This document shows positions 7,956 to 15,139 of a stretch of DNA of 64,000 nucleotides, piece after piece. Location of the stretch: positions 7,933 to 71,932 of the forward strand of contig CAKTVG010000015.1 in the NCBI GenBank assembly GCA_934622035.1. The letters are read 5' to 3'. Origin of the DNA: an uncultured Oscillospiraceae bacterium. Its GTDB lineage: Bacteria; Bacillota; Clostridia; Oscillospirales; Oscillospiraceae. The translations under genes were made by a program, and so were the position numbers. The notes beneath the pieces were generated by a model. The model made no database searches. It saw only the letters and a list, made by a program, of their open reading frames with translations, and was not told the DNA's origin. Each line of letters starts with the position of its first letter. Positions within the stretch are counted from its first letter, which is position 1.

Positions 7956-9253
7956 AACGGCTGCTGTTGCTGCTGCTTGCAGCCCTGCTCCTTCTGCCGG
8001 CCTGTACCGCGGAGCCAAGAATGGAGGATGAATTCCTCTTCTATTACCGTGCGGAGGAGAATGCGGAGGGCGTGCTTTGCGCAGAGAGAGCGGAGCTTGA
8101 CGTATCCGGCGTTTCTCTTGCGCAGCTGATGGAGAAATACCTGCGCGGCCCGAGAGCGAAAAATCTGCTGCCCGCCGTTCCGGCAGACTGGCAGCTCCTG
8201 TCGGCAGAGCTGGAGGCCGATACGGCTGTTTTGGCGTTTGACGCGCCGGTTCCCGACCACCCGGCGATAGAAACGTCGCTCGCCCGCGCGGCAATTGCGC
8301 GGACGCTTTTGCAGCTGGAGACGGTGCAGAAGGTCACGATTTCTCTGTCCGGCAGCGGCGAGACGGTGACCCTGACCGCAAAGGACATTCTCTATACCGA
8401 TACCTCGCAGCAGACGCAGCAGGAGCAGATCGTCCTCTATTTTCCGGACGACGCAGGGCGCTACCTGCGCCGCGAAACGGTTCTTGTGGACGCGATGGAC
8501 GCTGCACAGAAGCCGGAATTCATCCTGCGGCGGCTGCTGAGCGCAAATGAGGGGGAGGCGAATCCTTCCGGTATTCCGTCCGGGACGGTGCTTCTGGACG
8601 TATCCGTGGAGAACGGAATCTGCACGGTCAATTTTTCATCCCAGTTCGTTACGGGCATGACGGAGGGCTTCCTTGCAACGCGGCTGGCGCTTTACGCCAT
8701 CGTGGATTCTCTGACGGAGCTGCCGCAGGTGCATTCCGTTGACCTGTGGGTCTCCGGCGCTCCGTTGGATTCGCTTGGCCTGCTGGACCTGTCGGCGGGT
8801 ATCCGCAGGGATGAATCCCTGATCGCTGCGCAGGAGAGCAGCGAGACGCTGGATGTTACGATCTATCCTGCGGCTGCCGAGGCAGCGCTGCTGGTTCCCG
8901 TTCAGCGCAGGATTGCCGTTTCTCCGGAAACTGTGGCGGCGCAGACCGTGCTGGAAACGCTGATCACCTTTGAGGGCGGAAACGGTATTCGCAGCTTTGT
9001 GCCGGCGGGAACGAAAATCCTGTCCGTCAAGCTGGAAAACGATATTTGCACCGTTGATCTGACCCGCGAGTTTCTGGACGGCTGCCTTTCCCTGCGCCAG
9101 GAGGAGCTGGCGGTACGTTCCGTGATTGCAACGCTGACGGCGATGGACGGCATTCGCTCGGTGGAGCTTCTGGTCGAGGGCATTCAGCCGCAGTATCAGA
9201 ATGCCGGGCTGAGCCAGCTCCACAGAGCGCAGGCGGCGTGGTTCGCAGAATAA
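7952..9253 (+). CDS. GerM-domain lipoprotein
   Basis: A 433-residue exported lipoprotein: hydrophobic signal ending in the lipobox LLPAC (lipidated C18), followed by repeated GerMN-type domains. Typical strings are GTVLLDVSVENGICTVNFSSQF and KILSVKLENDICTVDLTREF, each with a conserved beta-strand pattern, plus an earlier degenerate copy around residues 50-135. GerM proteins are linked to spore cortex formation and germination, and related domains occur with two-component systems of actinobacteria (LpqB). It overlaps the kinase stop by ATGA, so it is the third gene of the operon and may act as an accessory sensor. That role is inference. Confidence 0.85.
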   Translation: MKRLLLLLLAALLLLPACTAEPRMEDEFLFYYRAEENAEGVLCAERAELDVSGVSLAQLMEKYLRGPRAKNLLPAVPADWQLLSAELEADTAVLAFDAPVPDHPAIETSLARAAIARTLLQLETVQKVTISLSGSGETVTLTAKDILYTDTSQQTQQEQIVLYFPDDAGRYLRRETVLVDAMDAAQKPEFILRRLLSANEGEANPSGIPSGTVLLDVSVENGICTVNFSSQFVTGMTEGFLATRLALYAIVDSLTELPQVHSVDLWVSGAPLDSLGLLDLSAGIRRDESLIAAQESSETLDVTIYPAAAEAALLVPVQRRIAVSPETVAAQTVLETLITFEGGNGIRSFVPAGTKILSVKLENDICTVDLTREFLDGCLSLRQEELAVRSVIATLTAMDGIRSVELLVEGIQPQYQNAGLSQLHRAQAAWFAE

Positions 9254-9270
9254 TTTTTCCAATGTGCCGC

Positions 9271-9305
9271 TTTCGACAAAGCGTGCGCCAGTGAGCGCTT
9301 ATACT
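9271..9305 (+). promoter_or_regulatory. Candidate Spo0A-controlled promoter of the spoIIA operon
   Basis: TTTCGACAAA (9271-9280) is the exact reverse complement of an extended Spo0A box (TTTGTCGAAA). Within it TCGACA could act as the -35 region, with TATACT at 9300-9305 after a 21-bp spacer. Long spacers with a 0A box over the -35 are known from B. subtilis spoIIG and spoIIE. In B. subtilis spoIIA itself is sigma-H dependent, so this arrangement would differ. Transcription would start near 9312, inside the first hairpin below. Confidence 0.45.
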
Positions 9306-9334
9306 GAGTGCATCGAAAGATGCACTCAGTTTTT
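9303..9334 (+). terminator. Terminator copy 1 downstream of the GerM gene
   Basis: Perfect 12-bp stem ACTGAGTGCATC / GATGCACTCAGT with a GAAA tetraloop, followed by five T. An identical hairpin recurs at 9511. Confidence 0.8.
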
Positions 9335-9438
9335 GCTTGTCAAGAAAACATGCTGTCCTCAAGCTACGGAGGGAAAGATAGTGTGAAAGAAAACCGTCAG
9401 GGTTGTCTTTCGCGTTCAATCATCCGCCGCAGCGGACA

Positions 9439-9465
9439 GAATTGCAAAATCCAATTTTGCAATTC
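9439..9465. other. Perfect inverted repeat in the spoIIA leader region
   Basis: GAATTGCAAAAT / ATTTTGCAATTC, a 12-bp stem with a 3-nt loop (CCA). No T-run follows, so it is not a typical terminator; it could be an operator or an RNA hairpin. It lies in the 309-bp gap between the GerM gene and spoIIAA, which holds no plausible gene. Confidence 0.5.
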
Positions 9466-9510
9466 CTCAGGCAGCGGTCAATATGTTCATTTGAACTTAT
9501 TGACAAGATG

Positions 9511-9543
9511 ACTGAGTGCATCGAAAGATGCACTCAGTTTTTT
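9511..9543 (+). terminator. Terminator copy 2, directly before spoIIAA
   Basis: Same 32-nt hairpin and T-run as at 9303, now followed by six T, ending 18 bp before the spoIIAA start. Its position inside the leader of spoIIAA suggests attenuation, or a duplication that left a second copy behind. Confidence 0.65.
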
Positions 9544-9561
9544 ATACAGAGGAGAATTGGT

Positions 9562-9882
9562 ATGAATCTGACCAGCTATGTGCAGGACAGGCAGCTGACC
9601 ATTGCCCTACGCGGGGAAATCGATCACCATTCCGCCAGGGAGACCATGAAGACCATTGCCGAGAAAATCGACGTCTATCTGCCGCTGCGCTGCATTCTGG
9701 ATTTTCGGGATGTGAGCTTTATGGATTCCAGCGGAATTGCCGTGGTCATCAGCACGCTGCGGCGCATGAAAACCTTGCAGGGAAAGCTTCTGCTGCAAAA
9801 TATCCCGCCGCAGCCGTATAAGGTGCTTCGCGCGGCCGGTGTGGAAAAAATCACGGAAATCCGGGAGGAATGCACAAGATGA
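9562..9882 (+). CDS. spoIIAA: Anti-sigma F factor antagonist SpoIIAA
   Basis: Binds the anti-sigma factor SpoIIAB in the forespore and so frees sigma-F. The 106-residue STAS-domain protein has the conserved phosphorylation site in FMDSSGIAVV (S56/S57, equivalent to Ser58 of B. subtilis) and the usual DFRDV strand before it. Phosphorylated by SpoIIAB and dephosphorylated by SpoIIE, whose gene lies at 11794. ATG 9562 follows GAGGAGAATTGGT; the frame is open further upstream but crosses the hairpin at 9511. The stop overlaps the spoIIAB start (ATGA). Confidence 0.95.
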   Translation: MNLTSYVQDRQLTIALRGEIDHHSARETMKTIAEKIDVYLPLRCILDFRDVSFMDSSGIAVVISTLRRMKTLQGKLLLQNIPPQPYKVLRAAGVEKITEIREECTR

Positions 9883-10319
9883 AGGGCGAAAACTACATGG
9901 ATCTTCAGTTTCCGAGCAAATCGGCCAACGAGGCCTTCGCACGCGCGGCGATTGCCTGCTTTGCCGCGCAGCTCGATCCGACGCTGGATGAGCTTGGAGA
10001 CATTAAAACGGCGGTCTCTGAGGCCGTGACCAACTGCATCGTCCACGCCTATCCGGACAGCATCGGGCCGATCACGCTCAAGGCGCGGATCCTGCCGGAG
10101 CAGGTGCTGGATATCATCGTGAAGGACAAGGGCTGCGGCATCGAGGACGTGGAGCAGGCCTGCCGTCCGATGTTCACGACCGGCGGGGAGGAGCGCTCCG
10201 GCATGGGCATTACGATCATGGAGAGCTTCATGACGGAATTCCGTCTGACCTCTACGCCCGGCAAGGGAACGACGGTACATATGAAGCGGAAAATCGTCCG
10301 CCGCGGTGGAAAAAAGTGA
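9879..10319 (+). CDS. spoIIAB: Anti-sigma F factor / serine kinase SpoIIAB
   Basis: Holds sigma-F inactive and phosphorylates SpoIIAA. The 146 residues equal the B. subtilis length. GHKL-type ATPase features are DIKTAVSEAVTNCIVHAY (N box), VKDKGCGIEDVE (G1 box) and GEERSGMGITIMESF (G2 box). ATG 9879 is preferred over 9870 and 9897 because GGAGG is 10 nt upstream and the ATGA overlap with spoIIAA is typical of this operon. Its stop overlaps the GTG start of sigF. Confidence 0.95.
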   Translation: MKGENYMDLQFPSKSANEAFARAAIACFAAQLDPTLDELGDIKTAVSEAVTNCIVHAYPDSIGPITLKARILPEQVLDIIVKDKGCGIEDVEQACRPMFTTGGEERSGMGITIMESFMTEFRLTSTPGKGTTVHMKRKIVRRGGKK

Positions 10320-11020
10320 ACGCTGCGCAGGAGGAGCTTCTGTGCCGTGCGAAGGCCGGAGACCGCGAGGCGGGGGAGCGGCTGATTGTGGATAACTCCG
10401 GCCTGATCTGGTCCATTGCGCGGCGCTATTTCGGTCGAGGCGTGGATCCGGAGGATCTGTATCAGCTGGGCTGTTTGGGCTTTCTTAAGGCCGTGGATGG
10501 CTTTGACACGGCCTTCGGGACGCAGTTTTCCACCTATGCCGTTCCGAAGATCGCCGGGGAAATACGGCGATTTCTGCGCGATGACGGCATGATCAAGGTC
10601 AGCAGAAGTCTGAAGGAACGCGCGGCGATGATTCGTCAGACGCGGCAGAAGCTGACAAATGCCCTGGGCAGAGAGCCGACGCTGTCAGAGCTGAGTGCGG
10701 AAACGGGGCTTCTGCCCGAGGAAATCGCCTCGGCGGAGACGGCGACCGGCGCGACAGAGTCGATTCAGAAGCGCAGCGGCGAGGACGGCTTTGCGCTGGA
10801 GGACGTTCTGACCGAGGGGGAAATGGAGGAGAAAATTGTGGAGAGGATTGCGCTTCGCGAAGCGATCGCCAGCCTGAACGAGAGAGAACAGATGGTCATC
10901 CGGCTGCGTTTTTTCCACGGACTGACGCAGGACAAGACAGCGAAAATTCTCGGCGTGTCACAGGTGCAGATTTCGAGAATAGAGAAAAAGGCGCTGGAAA
11001 ACCTGAGAAGATTCATATAG
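10316..11020 (+). CDS. sigF: RNA polymerase sigma-F factor
   Basis: Forespore-specific sigma factor, 234 residues. Region 2 is seen in the DLYQLGCLGFLKAVDGFD block and the FSTYAVPKIAGEIRRFLRDD block, region 3 in SRSLKERAAMIRQT, and region 4 in NEREQMVIRLRFFHGLTQDKTAKILGVSQVQISRIEKKAL. The related sigma-G looks similar, but its place directly after spoIIAA-spoIIAB makes sigma-F the clear choice. GTG start at 10316 overlaps the spoIIAB stop. A strong bidirectional terminator begins at the stop codon. Confidence 0.95.
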   Translation: MNAAQEELLCRAKAGDREAGERLIVDNSGLIWSIARRYFGRGVDPEDLYQLGCLGFLKAVDGFDTAFGTQFSTYAVPKIAGEIRRFLRDDGMIKVSRSLKERAAMIRQTRQKLTNALGREPTLSELSAETGLLPEEIASAETATGATESIQKRSGEDGFALEDVLTEGEMEEKIVERIALREAIASLNEREQMVIRLRFFHGLTQDKTAKILGVSQVQISRIEKKALENLRRFI

Positions 11021-11055
11021 TCAAAACCACCGGCTCAGCCGGTGGTTTTGACTAT
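11017..11055. terminator. Bidirectional terminator between sigF and the CYTH gene
   Basis: An 18-bp perfect stem around a TCA loop. The stop codons of both convergent genes sit inside the stem base. AAAA/TTTT tracts are part of the stem on both sides. Confidence 0.8.
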
Positions 11056-11645
11056 TCGGCAAGCCGCTTTGCGCGGGCAAATTTGCTCAGCGGCTCCTCG
11101 TGCAGTCCGTACTTCCGGCAGAGAAATGCGGCAAGCGCCTGCATCTGTTCCGGTTCGCCGGTCTTAAGCTCCAGCTCCGCTTCGCACAGCGGTATCGTCT
11201 GCCCGCCGCCGGTGAGCGTTCCGAGGTCGCAGGCAAGCTCTGCCTGGCTTCCGTCAGGGAAAGAGATGTCTCGCGTTCTGCGCCGGAATTCTGCGCCGCA
11301 GACTGGGAACAGCTCCTGAGCCGACAGCTCCTTCAGCTCTGCGGGAACGCACTCCTGCTGCGCCAGCAGGGCAAGCGCCGCCGCGAGCGGCTCAGCCTCG
11401 GCTTCCCATTCGCCGCGTGCGTGTTTGCCCAGCGGCATTTTGAAGCATGTGACCGTATGGCCGTTTTCCAGCCGCTGCCGAAGCATCCATTTGTGCGAGG
11501 ATAGCTTTCGGTCCGCCGTATCAAAATAGGTTGTTTTCATTGCGAATTCCGCGCACTTACTCCCGGAAAAAGCGGGATCCTCATAAATCTTTTCCAGCAG
11601 CGCCGCATCCGGCACGGCGAGCTTCAGCTCTATTTCACGTCCCAT
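11052..11645 (-). CDS. CYTH domain protein (triphosphate-binding tunnel family)
   Basis: CYTH proteins bind triphosphorylated substrates in a beta-barrel tunnel; bacterial members include inorganic triphosphatases and thiamine-triphosphatase-like enzymes. This 197-residue protein starts with the signature ExExK (E4, E6, K8 in MGREIELKL), followed by TTYFDTAD, MLRQRLENG and, near the C terminus, EAELELKTG, the second acidic cluster of the family. No CHAD domain is fused. The exact substrate is unknown. ATG 11645 has AAGGAGG upstream. It converges on sigF and is divergent from spoIIE. Confidence 0.85.
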   Translation of the reverse strand: MGREIELKLAVPDAALLEKIYEDPAFSGSKCAEFAMKTTYFDTADRKLSSHKWMLRQRLENGHTVTCFKMPLGKHARGEWEAEAEPLAAALALLAQQECVPAELKELSAQELFPVCGAEFRRRTRDISFPDGSQAELACDLGTLTGGGQTIPLCEAELELKTGEPEQMQALAAFLCRKYGLHEEPLSKFARAKRLAE

Positions 11646-11671
11646 GGCAACCTCCTTTGTCTTCTTCGATC

Positions 11672-11700
11672 ATGATAGCATCCCCTCCGCGCGGCGTCAA
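11672..11700 (-). promoter_or_regulatory. CYTH gene promoter
   Basis: Reading leftward, TTGACG, 17-bp spacer, TATCAT. Transcription should start about 20 nt before the ATG. Confidence 0.65.
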
Positions 11701-11739
11701 TAGGAGAGCGTCAGAGAAATTTGGACAGGCGGCGCTTTC

Positions 11740-11773
11740 TCGACAAGTTCGCCGCTGCGCTTCGTGGTAAAAT
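11740..11773 (+). promoter_or_regulatory. Candidate Spo0A-controlled promoter of spoIIE
   Basis: TCGACA (11740-11745) lies in a near-match to a reversed Spo0A box (CTTGTCGAGA on the other strand) and is separated by 22 bp from TAAAAT, which has a TG extension. This copies the known design of Spo0A-activated sigma-A promoters in B. subtilis spoIIE and spoIIG. The start point would be close to 11780, giving a leader of only about 14 nt. Confidence 0.5.
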
Positions 11774-11793
11774 CTCGGAAAAGGAAGAAAGCG

Positions 11794-13755
11794 GTGAGAC
11801 ATATGAAGGAAAGCGGAACGCCGAAGCTGATGCCGCAGCACAGACGTCCTGTGCTGCGCAGAACGTCGGCTGGCTGGCGTGTTCTGCGGGAGTGGGCGCT
11901 GATTTGCGCTGCTGGGTTTGTTTTGAGCGGGGTGCGGGTTGCCGGGCACATGACGCCGCTTGCTGCCTGCCTGGCGGTAGCCATCCCGTTGGGCTTTCGA
12001 AGCATTTTTGCGGCCCTTGGAGCCGTCGGTGGATATCTGCTCTTCGGCGAGGGCGGCACGGCGGCGGAATTAACGGCGATGACGGTGCTGATGCTCGCCT
12101 CGGCGGCGGTCTTTCAGGGGACGGAGCTTCCGGCCAGAAGATGGTTTTTCCCATTGATTTCGGGAGTGGTTGCGGGCGTTTTGGGCGCGGTTTTCTTTTT
12201 CAGCGCGCCTGGCGGAGATGCCCTGCTGACGCTGCTATTTAAGGTTTGCCTTTCGGCCTGCGGGACGGCGGGCCTGCGCGGCGCAGCGCAGAAAAGCCGC
12301 GGCGGCAGGGTCTTCCTTACCGCTGCGTTGACCACAGGGCTTTCCGGCATTCCCGCGCCGGTCGATCTTGGACTGCTTGCCGCAGCCGCACTCTGCGTCC
12401 GTCTGCCGGAGATGGGGACGGTTCTGGCCTGCGGACTTGCGTTGGAGCTTTCCGGAGAATATGGCGGCTGCGCCGCTGCCGCTCTGCTGCTTCCGGTGCT
12501 GCTGTGCAGAATGCTGCGTCTGCGGCGGCCGGTCCGGCGGGCGCCGGTGTGCTTCTGTGTGACCTTCGGAATGCTGCTTCTCTGCGGCGCGGGCACGGCA
12601 GAGCGGCTTCTCGGCGCAGCAATCGGCTGCATGACAGGCGTCCTTCTGACAAGAATTCCGTTTGCGCGGCTAGCCGCAGACCCGCAGGAAACTGCCGCAG
12701 CTTCCTTGAACGAGGCGGCAGAAATTCTGGAGGCGCTGCATGCCCAGGTGGAGCACGGTCAGCCGCCGCGGGCGGCGCAGAGTGAGGCCGACAGCGTGTA
12801 CGACGGCGCGGCGGAGCGCGTATGCCGCTGCTGTGCGCGGTTTCATCGCTGCTGGGAGCATTGCGCGGAGCGGACCTATCATGCACTGACAGGCGCGGGG
12901 AACCGCATCATGGAGCGCGGTATTGCCCAAGCGGAGGATTTTCCGCCGGAGTTCCGCGAAAACTGCTGCCATTTTGACGGCTTTCTGACGGCGGTGAATC
13001 AGGAGCTGGAGGGAATGCTCTACCGGCGGCGCTATCGCATCCAGCTTGCCGAGGCACGGCAGACGGTGGCAGACGAGTTTTCCTGCATTGCGGGCTTTCT
13101 GCGGGATATGCAGGAGCTGCCGCAGAATGCTGCCGGTGCTTACCGCCCGGTGACGGGCATCAGCACGGCACGAAAGCCGGGAAATCTTGCCAACGGCGAC
13201 CGCGGCGCATGCTTCTTCGGCCCGCGCACGGAATGCTACATCCTGCTCTGCGACGGCATGGGCAGCGGCCGCGAGGCGGCGGCCCTTAGCAGCGAGACGG
13301 TTCATTTTCTCAAAAAGCTCCTTTTTGCGGGAATGGATGCGGAAAACGCCCTGCGTGTTTTGAACGGTGCGTTTCTTCTGCGCGGTGACGGCTGCTTTGC
13401 AACGGTGGATCTGCTGCGCATCGATCTGTCCTGCGGCGACGCGCTGCTGCTCAAATGGGGCGGCGCGCCGGCCTATCTCCGCAAAAACGAAAAGGAAGTG
13501 AAAAAAATGGGGGCAGCGGCACTGCCGCCGGGCGTTGGGGGAGACCACGCGCCGGAGCAGTACAGGCTGTCCCTGAGGGATGGGGAGATGCTGATTCTAT
13601 TGAGTGACGGAGCGGGAGGGGAGGAAACGGAGGAGCTCATTGCCGGCTACACCGGCGAGTCGCCGCGGGAGCTGGCGGCGCTGCTGATCGCAGGCGCGGA
13701 GGCAATGGATGATATGACTGCGGTCGCTGTCTCTCTACGCCCCCAGTCTTCGTAA
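11794..13755 (+). CDS. spoIIE: Stage II sporulation protein E (serine phosphatase)
   Basis: Membrane phosphatase at the sporulation septum that dephosphorylates SpoIIAA and so switches on sigma-F. The N-terminal 290 residues are a series of hydrophobic segments; a central Cys-rich region (AERVCRCCARFHRCWEHCAER) follows; the C-terminal PP2C domain shows ARKPGNLANGDRGACF, ILLCDGMGSGREAA and LLSDGAGG with metal-binding aspartates. At 653 residues it is shorter than the 827 of B. subtilis. GTG 11794 is chosen because AAGGAAG is six nt upstream; GTG 11764 and ATG 11803 are alternatives. No clear terminator follows. Confidence 0.93.
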   Translation: MRHMKESGTPKLMPQHRRPVLRRTSAGWRVLREWALICAAGFVLSGVRVAGHMTPLAACLAVAIPLGFRSIFAALGAVGGYLLFGEGGTAAELTAMTVLMLASAAVFQGTELPARRWFFPLISGVVAGVLGAVFFFSAPGGDALLTLLFKVCLSACGTAGLRGAAQKSRGGRVFLTAALTTGLSGIPAPVDLGLLAAAALCVRLPEMGTVLACGLALELSGEYGGCAAAALLLPVLLCRMLRLRRPVRRAPVCFCVTFGMLLLCGAGTAERLLGAAIGCMTGVLLTRIPFARLAADPQETAAASLNEAAEILEALHAQVEHGQPPRAAQSEADSVYDGAAERVCRCCARFHRCWEHCAERTYHALTGAGNRIMERGIAQAEDFPPEFRENCCHFDGFLTAVNQELEGMLYRRRYRIQLAEARQTVADEFSCIAGFLRDMQELPQNAAGAYRPVTGISTARKPGNLANGDRGACFFGPRTECYILLCDGMGSGREAAALSSETVHFLKKLLFAGMDAENALRVLNGAFLLRGDGCFATVDLLRIDLSCGDALLLKWGGAPAYLRKNEKEVKKMGAAALPPGVGGDHAPEQYRLSLRDGEMLILLSDGAGGEETEELIAGYTGESPRELAALLIAGAEAMDDMTAVAVSLRPQSS

Positions 13756-13785
13756 CACAAAATACCATATCTTGTGCGAATATTC

Positions 13786-13848
13786 TGTCGAAATACAATA
13801 TGGCGGAAAAAATTTTGTCTTGCCTTTCCGAAAAAATGCTGATATAGT
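13786..13848 (+). promoter_or_regulatory. Promoter of the XRE-TPR gene with an upstream Spo0A-box match
   Basis: TTGCCT (13820-13825) and TATAGT (13843-13848) are separated by 17 bp. TGTCGAA (13786-13792) matches the seven-base core of the Spo0A box, about 28 bp before the -35. The core alone is expected several times by chance in a window this size, so the regulatory reading is tentative. Confidence 0.5.
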
Positions 13849-13868
13849 AAAAAGTGGGGTGATAAGGC

Positions 13869-15044
13869 ATGACAACAGAAGGAATTCTCATCCGCCGGAC
13901 GCGCATCGAGCGCGGCTGGAGCCAGGAGGCGCTGTGCCGTGGCGTTTGCGCGGTGTCCTACCTGTCCAAGATCGAACAGGGCAAGGCGGAGGCTTCGCAG
14001 GAGATCATTGCCGGGCTGTTTGCAAAGCTGGGCGTAAGCTGGCACGCCGACGAGCAGGAGCTGCGGCGGTTGAATGCACTGGTTGAATCCGTATATGCGG
14101 CGCTGTTCGGCCTGTGCCGCAGAGAGCTGAACGCGGCGCGTGAGCGCTTTTGCGAGGCGGAAGAGGCGCTGCGTTCCAGTCCGCTGGCATTGGACGCGAT
14201 GCTGCTGCGGGCCATGCTGTTCGATACGCGCAAGCCCTTGGCGCAGGAGCTGGAATGCTGCATGACCCCGCGGCAGCTTGCCTTGCAGCGTGCATTGCAG
14301 GGGCGGTATTCCGAGACAATGATGCACTATCCCTGCGGCTGGACCTACTATCTGGCAGGAGAGGAGACCTACGGCAGCGGCAGCAGCTATCTGCACGCGA
14401 TGGAGCTGCTGCAAACCGGCTATGACCTTGCCTCACGGGAGGGAAATGCCGGTACGATGCTGCTGTGCCGCCTTCTGATTGGCAACTGCTACTGCAATAT
14501 GCTCGACCTTCCGAATATGCTGGCGCAGTATGCGCCGGCACGCCGCCTTGCCGCTGCGCTGAACGACGAGGAGCTGCTGGGCACGATCGCCTACAATACG
14601 GCTGCGACGCAGCTGGAATGCGGCGATATCGCCTCGGCTTACGCCTACTTTTCCGTCTGCGAGAATCCGACGCGCATGGGACTGCACAAGCTGGCCATCT
14701 GCTGCGAAAAGCTTGGACGGAGAGAGGAAGCGCTTGCCGCGCTCGACCGCGCGGAGGCGACCGCGTGCACGGTCGTTGACGATGCGCTCAGCCGCGAAAT
14801 GTGCGAGCTTGTGCGCATGCGGCTGAAAAATCCGGATTATCTGCGCGACGGGAAATACGGACGCCGCCTTCTGGCCTGTTTTGATGCCTGCCGCTGCACG
14901 CTCTCCAGCGGCTACGCCGGCTTCCACCTTCCCTGGGTGCTGGAGTGGTATGCAGCCAACCGGCAGTATAAGCAGGCCTACACAATAATGCAGCAATTTC
15001 CCTATGCTGCAAGAATAAACGGTTTTCCCGAAAAGGATGAATAA
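13869..15044 (+). CDS. XRE-family transcription regulator with TPR-like C-terminal region
   Basis: A 391-residue regulator: helix-turn-helix in residues 1-60 (IRRTRIERGWSQEALCRGVCAVSYLSKIEQG spans the recognition region), followed by about 320 alpha-helical residues with paired-helix repeats, the architecture of the RRNPP group (Rgg, PlcR, AimR), where the C-terminal repeats bind a small peptide. No signal-peptide gene is evident beside it. The ATG has GGGGTGATAAGGC upstream. An MFS exporter gene follows after a terminator. Peptide sensing is inference from architecture only. Confidence 0.8.
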   Translation: MTTEGILIRRTRIERGWSQEALCRGVCAVSYLSKIEQGKAEASQEIIAGLFAKLGVSWHADEQELRRLNALVESVYAALFGLCRRELNAARERFCEAEEALRSSPLALDAMLLRAMLFDTRKPLAQELECCMTPRQLALQRALQGRYSETMMHYPCGWTYYLAGEETYGSGSSYLHAMELLQTGYDLASREGNAGTMLLCRLLIGNCYCNMLDLPNMLAQYAPARRLAAALNDEELLGTIAYNTAATQLECGDIASAYAYFSVCENPTRMGLHKLAICCEKLGRREEALAALDRAEATACTVVDDALSREMCELVRMRLKNPDYLRDGKYGRRLLACFDACRCTLSSGYAGFHLPWVLEWYAANRQYKQAYTIMQQFPYAARINGFPEKDE

Positions 15045-15052
15045 TGCATGCT

Positions 15053-15102
15053 AAAGCTGCGGATTGAGTGGTGATTTTCCCACAATCCGCAGCTTTTCTT
15101 TT
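15053..15102 (+). terminator. Terminator after the XRE-TPR gene
   Basis: Stem AAAGCTGCGGATTG / CAATCCGCAGCTTT with a 16-nt loop, followed by a T-rich run broken by one C. Confidence 0.75.
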
Positions 15103-15116
15103 GCACAATTTTGTGC
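15103..15116. promoter_or_regulatory. Palindromic operator-like site before the MFS gene
   Basis: GCACAATTTTGTGC is a perfect 14-bp dyad located 24 bp before the MFS start codon. A regulator binding here would control the exporter; the adjacent XRE protein is an obvious candidate, but this is inference. Confidence 0.45.
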
Positions 15117-15139
15117 TACGATTTCTGTGGGGTGAGAAT

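Noticed and set aside
9403..9561. Upstream in-frame extension of spoIIAA
   Set aside because: It crosses two hairpins and gives a peptide unlike SpoIIAA; ATG 9562 has a good ribosome site and the usual protein length.
13786..13792. Spo0A box before the XRE-TPR gene as a firm regulatory site
   Set aside because: A 7-base core is expected roughly eight times by chance on both strands of 64 kb, so it is mentioned only as tentative.
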